DNA from: Candidatus Hodarchaeota archaeon | GTDB lineage: Archaea; Asgardarchaeota; Heimdallarchaeia; Hodarchaeales; YT1-039 | NCBI GenBank assembly: GCA_016840025.1 | Contig: JAEOTF010000073.1 | Span: 1 to 12,034 of the forward strand | Reading direction: 5' to 3' | DNA: 12,034 bases | Part shown: piece after piece, positions 6,545 through 12,034 of the stretch | Layout: the number at the start of each line of letters is the position of its first letter | How positions within the stretch are numbered: the stretch's first letter is position 1 | Program-made: the position numbers and the translations under genes | Notes under the pieces: model-generated | Database searches by the model: none | Seen by the model: the letters and a program-made list of their open reading frames with translations, nothing else | Told to the model about the DNA's origin: nothing

Positions 6545-7531
6545 ATGACCACTCGTAAATGTACGGAATTCGATTATATTCACTTTTTAATTGCCGCTCA
6601 ACGCGTTTTTACATGTACAGAACTAGCGAACTGTCAATCAACCGAAGATACTCCGATTGCACATGATAGTTTTACTCGTCTACTCCAACAATACCCGCCA
6701 GACACACTAACCTTGTGGCAGGAAGCCAAAAAGTTAATTACCAAGGAAACCGGCATTTTAATCTTAGATGACACAACTTTAGATAAACCATATGCTCAGA
6801 AAAGTGAATTAGTCACCCGCCATTGGAGTGGCAAACACCATCGCGTGGTAAAAGGGATTAATTTACAAACCCTCTTGTGGTCTGATGGGACAGCTCTAAT
6901 CCCCTGTGATTTTGCGGTCTACGACAAACACTTAGGTGGGAAGTCGAAACCCGAAGCGTTTCATGCTATGCGCCAAACTGCTCAGACACGGGGATTTAAG
7001 CCGACATGTGTGCTTTTTGATAGTTGGTATAGCAGTTTAGCCAATTTAAAGTTGATTCGCCGTTTCGGGTGGAGTTGGTTTACTCGTCTCAAAAGTAATC
7101 GACAGGTTAATCCCGATAATACCGGAAATCGCCCTATAAAGGAAGTATCTATCCCGTCCAGTGGTTTAACGGTTCATTTAAAAGCCTACGGCTTTATTAA
7201 AGTCTTCCGGACAGTCTCTGAAAATGGAGACGCGGAGTATTGGGCTACGAATATCCTGGACTTAGAAGAACCGCAACGAACCGAATTCACGCGGAAAGGC
7301 TGGGGGATTGAAACCTATCATCGGGGGCTTAAACAATGTTGTGGAGTCGAACGAGCACAAGTACGCTCGCATCGCGGCCAATTTGTGCATATTTTATTTG
7401 CAATCCGTGCCTTTTTACGCCTCGAATGGAATCGGCTATCTACCGGAATGAGCTGGTATGAAGCTAAGCTTCAGGTTATCCGTCATTCAATAAGAGAGTA
7501 TCTAAAATCGCCGAAATATATCATGTGTTAA
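6545..7531 (+). CDS. IS701-family-like DDE transposase
   Basis: A 328-residue transposase with an RNase H-like catalytic core. Conserved blocks: ILDDTTLDKP (first Asp, 75) with RHWSGKHHRVVKGINL after it, VLFDSWYSSL (second Asp, 159), LKSNRQVNPD, and GIETYHRGLKQ, giving the catalytic Glu256 with Lys263 seven residues on, as in the IS4 superfamily. The HWSGKHH..V.GIN and FDSWY patterns point to IS701-type elements, common in cyanobacteria and other bacteria. The protein is somewhat shorter than many IS701 transposases (about 380-440), but all three acidic residues and both element ends are present, so it may be active. No clear Shine-Dalgarno precedes ATG 6545. The stop codon lies inside the right inverted repeat. 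Exact IS family assignment is from pattern memory. Confidence 0.9.
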   Translation: MTTRKCTEFDYIHFLIAAQRVFTCTELANCQSTEDTPIAHDSFTRLLQQYPPDTLTLWQEAKKLITKETGILILDDTTLDKPYAQKSELVTRHWSGKHHRVVKGINLQTLLWSDGTALIPCDFAVYDKHLGGKSKPEAFHAMRQTAQTRGFKPTCVLFDSWYSSLANLKLIRRFGWSWFTRLKSNRQVNPDNTGNRPIKEVSIPSSGLTVHLKAYGFIKVFRTVSENGDAEYWATNILDLEEPQRTEFTRKGWGIETYHRGLKQCCGVERAQVRSHRGQFVHILFAIRAFLRLEWNRLSTGMSWYEAKLQVIRHSIREYLKSPKYIMC

Positions 7532-7542
7532 GTGCGTAAGTC
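7525..7542. repeat. Right terminal inverted repeat of the IS
   Basis: GTGTTAAGTGCGTAAGTC is the inverted counterpart of the left end with one mismatch, and it contains the transposase TAA (7529-7531). CTAG follows directly. Confidence 0.85.
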
Positions 7543-7546
7543 CTAG

Positions 7547-7556
7547 TTATATTATA
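7547..7556 (+). promoter_or_regulatory. Candidate TATA box of oppA, adjoining the IS end
   Basis: TTATATTATA begins 5 bases after the right end of the IS and about 98 nt before the oppA start. It is the best archaeal TATA-like element in the short gap. If used, the bases in the BRE position now come from the IS end and target site, so the insertion may have changed promoter strength. Confidence 0.4.
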
Positions 7557-7644
7557 CTAATACAGGTTAACAACCACAAAATTCTTTTAATCAGTTGCTT
7601 AAATGTCAGAGCTAATTTTAACTAATTCATATTTTCAGGAGTAA

Positions 7645-9516
7645 ATGAATTTGAAAAAGTCTAATAAGGCTATATCATTTGTTCTGATCATTTTGATTCT
7701 GATGCTTACAGGACTCGGATGTACGCCATCAGAAGGGAAAGATGATTGGGACACGCTCGTTACCACCAATTATGGTCATGCAGATCAATTAGATCCTGCA
7801 TTTGCGTACAATGGCGGTATAATCCAAATATTGCATGTCTATGAAACTCTCATTAGCTTTAATAAAGAAAAGGTTGATGAGTTCATACCGGTACTCGCAA
7901 CTGAAATTCCTACAGTAGAGAATGGAGGAATTTCAGATGATGGTATGACGTACACCTTCACAATTAGAGACGGTGTAAAGTTCACGAATGGTAATACATT
8001 GACAGCGGAAGATGTGGAATATTCATTTGAGAGGATGTTGGTTGTCGATCCAGATCAAGGCCCAGTATGGATGCTTTATCAACCATTTTTAGATTCTTAT
8101 GGCAGTAGAGATTGGGACACTGGAGATATAGTTTATAACGCCACTGATCTACAAGATATTGTACAAGTTTCTGGTAATAAAGTTATTTTTAATCTAGCAA
8201 AGCCATTCCCACCATTCTTGCAACTCCTTTCTTTAAGTACAGGTGCTGTACTTGATAAAGAGTGGTGTGTTCAACAAGGTTGTTGGGATGGTTCATGGAC
8301 GACTTGGGAAGACGCTAATAACCCTGAAGTTTCTCCAATTGCCCAAAAGCTGATGGGTACAGGTCGATATAAACTAGAAAAGTTAACTGCTGGTGAAGAA
8401 GTTGTGATGGTTGAAAACACGGATTACTGGGGTGATCAACCAAGTATAAAGCGTATTCACTGGATGTTCGTAGATGAATGGAGTACAAGGAAACAGATGT
8501 TCCTTCAGGGTGACATTGATGTACTAGGGGCACAAGATCCTGCTGAGGTCGAGCAACTCAAAGGAGCTGACGGAGTAACTATTCATGAAGGTTTACCAGC
8601 TACTACAACACATACTATGGTATTTAACTTCAATATAGATCCTAATAGCGATTATATTGGAAGTGGAGCGCTCGATGGTAACGGAATTCCAACAGATTTC
8701 TTCAATGACACCAATGTAAGATTAGGATTTGCCCATTCATTCCCAGTCGATGATTATATCGCTGATGTAAGGCTTGGACAAGGTATACAGATGGCAACAT
8801 GTCTACCAAATAACATGCCTTTCCATAACCCCAACCAAGCAGCAAACGATTACGATCCGACAAAAGCAGAGGAATATTTCAAACTCGCTTTTAACGGCGA
8901 AGTATGGACTAATGGCTTTAAAATTGAAATTCCTTATGATATAGAAGATGCAGAAGGTCAATCAGCAATTCAGATGCTAGCAGACGAACTTAGTGACATC
9001 AACGATGCCTTTGTTATTACTGAAAAAGGTATAGAAACTACCTCATTTTATGATATGGTGGATGTCGAAGACCCTTGCCCCGCCCCTATACGTGTCGACG
9101 GATGGTGGTGGCCAGACTTCGCAGATCCTGATAACTATTTTGCTGGAGCATATTTAGGTAGCTGGGGTTATTATTCTTGGAATATGTATATCAGTACATC
9201 CGAGATTGAAGCTTTGCTAGCAGAAGGTACAAGTACACTGGATGAGGATGAACGTAAAGATGTTTACTATGAAATTCAGAAACTTTATGTTGATGAGGCT
9301 TTAGGTATCCCTGTTATTCAAGTTATTGATAATTATGTCTTGAGAGATTGGGTAAAAGGATTCTACTATAGACCACTATGGCAAGATGTCAATTTCTACT
9401 GGGACTTTGAGTTAGAACCAGAAGAAGAAGATGGTTTAATTCCAGGGTTTACTTTGATAGCTAGTTTCTCAATTTTAATAGTGATTGTCTATCTACGAAA
9501 ATCACGAAAACCTTGA
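7645..9516 (+). CDS. oppA: Extracellular oligopeptide-binding protein (solute-binding family 5), membrane-anchored
   Basis: A 623-residue binding protein that captures peptides outside the cell and hands them to OppBC. The N-terminus has a hydrophobic signal ending in a lipobox-like LTGLGC (Cys26). The family 5 fold follows: LDPAFAYNGG, YETLISFN, FTIRDGVKFTNGNTLTAEDV (the family's signature region, about 110-130), and later DEDERKDVYYEIQKLY with the closing IPVIQV strand. The last 31 residues are an acidic linker (EPEEEDG), IPGF (599-602), a membrane helix and the basic tail LRKSRKP, a CTERM-like surface anchor seen in Asgard archaea. Thus two alternative anchors are encoded. AGGAG (7637-7641) lies only 3 nt before ATG 7645; an in-frame TTG at 7651 would have better spacing. 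It heads the oppA-oppB-oppC cluster. Substrate could also be another small molecule, but the flanking peptidases favour peptides. Confidence 0.92.
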   Translation: MNLKKSNKAISFVLIILILMLTGLGCTPSEGKDDWDTLVTTNYGHADQLDPAFAYNGGIIQILHVYETLISFNKEKVDEFIPVLATEIPTVENGGISDDGMTYTFTIRDGVKFTNGNTLTAEDVEYSFERMLVVDPDQGPVWMLYQPFLDSYGSRDWDTGDIVYNATDLQDIVQVSGNKVIFNLAKPFPPFLQLLSLSTGAVLDKEWCVQQGCWDGSWTTWEDANNPEVSPIAQKLMGTGRYKLEKLTAGEEVVMVENTDYWGDQPSIKRIHWMFVDEWSTRKQMFLQGDIDVLGAQDPAEVEQLKGADGVTIHEGLPATTTHTMVFNFNIDPNSDYIGSGALDGNGIPTDFFNDTNVRLGFAHSFPVDDYIADVRLGQGIQMATCLPNNMPFHNPNQAANDYDPTKAEEYFKLAFNGEVWTNGFKIEIPYDIEDAEGQSAIQMLADELSDINDAFVITEKGIETTSFYDMVDVEDPCPAPIRVDGWWWPDFADPDNYFAGAYLGSWGYYSWNMYISTSEIEALLAEGTSTLDEDERKDVYYEIQKLYVDEALGIPVIQVIDNYVLRDWVKGFYYRPLWQDVNFYWDFELEPEEEDGLIPGFTLIASFSILIVIVYLRKSRKP

Positions 9517-9540
9517 AAACACTCCAATATCTCCTTAACT

Positions 9541-9562
9541 TTCCTTTTTTTCCTTTTTTTCC
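9541..9562 (+). terminator. Duplicated T-tract between oppA and oppB
   Basis: TTCCTTTTTTT occurs twice in tandem (9541-9551 and, sharing the CC spacer, to 9560), 25-45 nt past the oppA stop. Archaeal polymerase often stops at such tracts. Because oppB follows on the same strand, partial termination here would make more binding protein than permease, a common need in such transporters. Confidence 0.55.
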
Positions 9563-9622
9563 TCGATTCATCTTCCTATTTATACATAGAACTCGTAATA
9601 AAGCTAAATTTTCCATATTCCC

Positions 9623-9640
9623 CACTAAATTTTTATAGTG
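9623..9640 (+). promoter_or_regulatory. TATA-like element and small inverted repeat upstream of oppB
   Basis: CACTA (9623-9627) and TAGTG (9636-9640) flank an AT-rich TTTTTATAG that resembles an archaeal TATA box, 46-63 nt before the oppB start. An internal promoter would let oppBC be made independently of the terminator after oppA. Support is by pattern only. Confidence 0.3.
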
Positions 9641-9685
9641 CTAATAATATTTAGAAATTAGAATAATAATTCGGAGAATTCATTC

Positions 9686-10717
9686 TTGCAGATGAAAGCG
9701 TATATTATCCGGAGGATTTTATTACTTATTCCGATCCTATTAGGTGTTACTGTAATAATTTTTGCAATTTCAATGTCTTTTTCACCAGAGCAGAGAGCAC
9801 TTTTGTATGCGAAGAGCCCGAAAGCACGGAGAAACCTTCCAGCTATCGTTGAGAAATATCACTTGAATGATCCCGCGTATATTCAGTATTTTAGCTGGAT
9901 GGGCCAGGTTCTTCAAGGTGATTTAGGATGGTCCCATTATTCCAACATGCCTGTTTTAGACGCCATCATATTACATCTCCCCGCCACTTTAGAACTTGTT
10001 CTCTTCTCTGCACCGCTTATCTATTTTATTGGGACACGATTAGGTGTAAAGTCGGCAGTTAAAAGGGATACTATAACGGATCATGCAATAAGGTTTTTCG
10101 CGATTATAGGCTGGTCCTTTCCAACATTTTGGTCTGCAATCCTATTAATGGCTGTGTTTTATGGCCATCTTGGATTATTTCCTCCAGGGCGATTATCACC
10201 AAGTTCAGAGTATATTGTTGACTCTCCTAGCTTTATCCGATATACAAAAATTAATTCGGTAGACGCTTTCTTAAATTTAGAATTCGGAATAATGGTGGAT
10301 GCGTTAAGACACCTAGTTTTACCAGCACTAAACCTCGTTATAGTGAGTTCAGCTCTAATTGTAATGGTAATGCGTTCCAGTATGCTTGAAAGTCTCGGGA
10401 AAGGTTATGTTACTACAGCCAGGGCTAAGGGTTTGGCTGAAAATGAAGTTATTAATAAGCACGCGAAAAAGAACGCTATGATTCCTGTAATTACTGTTAC
10501 AGGACTGATGTTTGCAGGTATGATGAGTGGTTTGGTTGTAACGGAAACTATCTTTTACTACAAGGGATTGGGATACTGGGCAGCGGAAGCTACCCTTGCT
10601 CTTGATGTTGCTGCAATACTAGGTTTCGGTCTCTTTGTTGCCATTATATTTGTGGCAGCGAATTTAATTGTTGACGTACTTTATGCTTACATTGATCCTA
10701 GAGTTCGATTAGATTAG
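9686..10717 (+). CDS. oppB: Oligopeptide ABC transporter permease OppB/DppB
   Basis: A 343-residue inner pore subunit. It begins with the OppB-type start (YIIRRILLLIPILLGVTVIIF, first membrane helix about residues 5-30) and contains FSPEQRALL and YHLNDPAYIQYFSWMGQVLQGDLGWS (external loop), then several helices. The cytoplasmic EAA loop VTTARAKGLAENEVINKHAKK (about 241-261) is where the ATPases dock. The end is IDPRVRL, typical of the family. An outside loop of about 35 residues (LFPPGRLSPSS to NSVDAF) separates two middle helices. TTG 9686 was chosen over ATG 9692 because GGAG (9673-9676) is 9 nt from the TTG but 15 from the ATG. The oppC start follows 9 bases after its TAG. It should pair with OppC. 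Confidence 0.93.
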   Translation: MQMKAYIIRRILLLIPILLGVTVIIFAISMSFSPEQRALLYAKSPKARRNLPAIVEKYHLNDPAYIQYFSWMGQVLQGDLGWSHYSNMPVLDAIILHLPATLELVLFSAPLIYFIGTRLGVKSAVKRDTITDHAIRFFAIIGWSFPTFWSAILLMAVFYGHLGLFPPGRLSPSSEYIVDSPSFIRYTKINSVDAFLNLEFGIMVDALRHLVLPALNLVIVSSALIVMVMRSSMLESLGKGYVTTARAKGLAENEVINKHAKKNAMIPVITVTGLMFAGMMSGLVVTETIFYYKGLGYWAAEATLALDVAAILGFGLFVAIIFVAANLIVDVLYAYIDPRVRLD

Positions 10718-10726
10718 GGTGATAGA

Positions 10727-11656
10727 ATGACGAACGAATCTCGATTTAGACGATTTATATCCCGCCCTGAATTCAAGGAGTTAGGCTTTACACTAAATAT
10801 GGTTAGAAAGAGTCCATTATCAATGATTGGTTTAGGAATAATTGCATTTTTTGTACTGATTGCTTTTTTTGCTCCCATACTTGCCCCCCCTGAACCAGGT
10901 AAAGATCCATACTTGATCCCAAGGGATGGGTATTATGTTATCCCAAAACCACCTAATAGTGACCATATCTTCGGAACCGCAGAAGGGCAATTTGATATCT
11001 ATTATGGATGTATTTGGGGGACTAGAACAGCGTTTTATGTGGGCATCTCAACTGTAGTATTTGCTTTAATTATAGGAATTATTGTAGGAGGTATTGCAGG
11101 ATATTATGGAGGAAAAATTGATGAGATCTTAATGCGTACGACTGATGTATTTTACGCTATTCCTTCCTTGATCCTTGCTATGGCTTTTGTAGTTGCATTC
11201 GGTGCTAGTCTAGATAGTGTTATACAAGCACTTACGCTTGTCTGGTGGCCCAGTTATGCAAGGTTAATGCGAAGTGAATTTGTACGAATTAGAGGGGAAG
11301 ATTATGTTGAAGCTGCTAGAGCTATTGGATGTTCAGACTTTAGAGTAGTAACTAGACACGTTTTACCAAACACAATATTCCCGGTTTTGATCATGGCTGC
11401 TTTAGATACGGGTGTCGTTGTACTTGTAGCTGCAACATTAAGTTTCCTAGGTTTAGGGGCTCCATATGGTTATGCAGATTGGGGACAAATGATAGCATTT
11501 TCTAGAAATTATATAACTGGACTACCTGGAGATCCCTATGCATATTGGTACACGTTTATGATCCCGGGAATGTTCATTTTCACCTTTGTTCTAGGGTGGA
11601 GTCTATTAGGAGACGCTTTTAGAGATATTTTAGATCCCATGATTAGGAGGAAATAG
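10727..11656 (+). CDS. oppC: Oligopeptide ABC transporter permease OppC/DppC
   Basis: A 309-residue permease, partner of OppB. Family marks: a cytoplasmic N-terminus followed by the first helix (SMIGLGIIAFFVLIAFFAPI, about 32-51), a long external loop ending PPNSDHIFGTAEGQFD (compare GTD..GRD in bacterial OppC), the helices IIGIIVGGIAGYYGG, and the EAA loop DYVEAARAIGCSDFRVVTRH (about 191-210) for contact with the ATPases. LSFLGLGAP and WSLLGDAFRDILDP near the end are classic OppC motifs. GGTGAT just upstream serves the ATG at 10727, 9 bases after oppB, so the two are co-translated in one operon. No defects were seen. The ATPase partners are encoded on the opposite strand beyond the IS. Confidence 0.94.
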   Translation: MTNESRFRRFISRPEFKELGFTLNMVRKSPLSMIGLGIIAFFVLIAFFAPILAPPEPGKDPYLIPRDGYYVIPKPPNSDHIFGTAEGQFDIYYGCIWGTRTAFYVGISTVVFALIIGIIVGGIAGYYGGKIDEILMRTTDVFYAIPSLILAMAFVVAFGASLDSVIQALTLVWWPSYARLMRSEFVRIRGEDYVEAARAIGCSDFRVVTRHVLPNTIFPVLIMAALDTGVVVLVAATLSFLGLGAPYGYADWGQMIAFSRNYITGLPGDPYAYWYTFMIPGMFIFTFVLGWSLLGDAFRDILDPMIRRK

Positions 11657-11772
11657 TGAATAATTATCTAATCTTAGAATGTGATTGGATCAAGATAAAA
11701 CTACAAACAATCATTCATTCAATTTATTGCGAGTAAGATAATTCAAATCAGTATTACCTAGCGGTGATTTTA

Positions 11773-12034
11773 TTGAATGAAAGTATCTATCATATTGTAA
11801 AGGATCCTGACTTTTCACGAAGTGAATATACAGACCGACATAAAAAAGCACGAGTTTTAATGGAAAAACAGAACCTTGATGCGCTTTTTGTCTTAGAAGA
11901 AACAAATTTAACTTATTTTTCAGGACTAAGGAAAGTTATTCCGTACGGATCAAAATCTCGAACGTATATGCTCCATTTCTTCATTTTACCCAGAGAAGAA
12001 GACCCAATCCTGATTTTACCACTAGAAATGAGAG
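11773..12034 (+). CDS. M24 family peptidase (Xaa-Pro aminopeptidase-like), N-terminal part
   Basis: An open frame of 87 codons from TTG 11773 to the right edge matches the creatinase/prolidase N-terminal domain. Key patterns are YTDRHKKARVLMEKQNLDALFV (helix then strand) and ETNLTYFSGLRKV, followed by FFILPREEDPILILPLEMR. Members of this family cut Xaa-Pro bonds, which general aminopeptidases cannot; the metal-binding C-terminal half lies outside the window. GGTGA (11763-11767) is 5 nt before the TTG, which supports that start; an in-frame GTG at 11764 is less likely because it falls inside that Shine-Dalgarno. It follows oppC after 116 bases on the same strand, mirroring the M42 peptidase at the end of the opposite transcript, so a role in degrading imported proline-containing peptides is reasonable. 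Confidence 0.82.
   Translation, partial: MNESIYHIVKDPDFSRSEYTDRHKKARVLMEKQNLDALFVLEETNLTYFSGLRKVIPYGSKSRTYMLHFFILPREEDPILILPLEMR

Larger units (their letters stand above)
6466..7542. mobile_element. Complete IS701-like insertion sequence
   Basis: A 1,077-bp element with one transposase gene bounded by 18-bp terminal inverted repeats that differ at one base (third position, G versus C). It is flanked by TTAG on the left (6462-6465) and CTAG on the right (7543-7546). Both fit the YTAR four-base target pattern of IS701 elements, but they are not identical, so either one copy has mutated (C/T) or the duplication is coincidental. The element looks richer in G+C than its surroundings, consistent with acquisition from elsewhere. 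It sits between the diverging oppD and oppA genes, 128 bases from the oppD start and 102 from the oppA start. It interrupts their shared control region without breaking a coding frame. Confidence 0.85.

Noticed and set aside
8315..8533. Minus-strand frame opposite oppA
   Set aside because: Antisense shadow with no start signal.
9541..9562. Tandem TTCCTTTTTTT as a CRISPR or satellite array
   Set aside because: Only two units, low complexity, no spacers; a T-rich terminator explains it better.
11711..11905. Minus-strand frame at the right end
   Set aside because: It overlaps the well-supported M24 N-terminal domain on the plus strand and has no recognisable content.

Overview
This AT-rich window looks archaeal, most likely from an Asgard archaeon (for example a Heimdall-, Gerd- or Loki-type lineage). 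Two predicted exported proteins end in a short C-terminal anchor of the IP(G/A)-hydrophobic-basic type, in one case IPGF followed by a membrane helix and a basic tail, as in the CTERM-like sorting tails of Asgard surface proteins. One gene resembles the small longin/roadblock-like proteins that are abundant in Asgard genomes. There is also a split-barrel oxidoreductase of the F420/FMN type, and starts are often GTG or TTG behind clear Shine-Dalgarno sequences. The taxonomic call is an inference; no rRNA or marker gene is present.

Layout. 1-2,880: a partial unrecognised gene (minus), a PPOX-family oxidoreductase (minus), a small surface protein with an InhA/MAM-like lectin-type domain (plus) and a longin/roadblock-like gene (plus). 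The last two are each interrupted by exactly one in-frame stop codon. 2,885-6,337 (minus strand): oppD, oppF and an M42 aminopeptidase; oppD is also interrupted by a single in-frame stop, just before its Walker A motif. 6,466-7,542: a complete IS701-like insertion sequence with 18-bp inverted ends, sitting in the divergent control region. 7,645-11,656 (plus strand): oppA, oppB and oppC, followed from 11,773 by the start of an M24 (Xaa-Pro type) peptidase that runs off the window.

Together the right three quarters form a peptide import-and-digest island. A surface-anchored binding protein captures oligopeptides, OppBC form the pore, OppDF power it, and two cytoplasmic metallopeptidases (M42 and M24) degrade the cargo. 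The genes are split into two diverging transcripts that share one control region, and this region is where the IS has landed.

The strongest anomaly is the set of three genes (surface protein, longin/roadblock-like protein, oppD) whose reading frames are intact across a lone TGA, TAA and TAA respectively. No frameshift is involved and homology-like sequence continues on both sides. Recent pseudogenisation, base-level assembly or DNA-damage errors, or genuine stop readthrough are all possible; the sequence alone cannot decide. No tRNA, rRNA or CRISPR array was seen.
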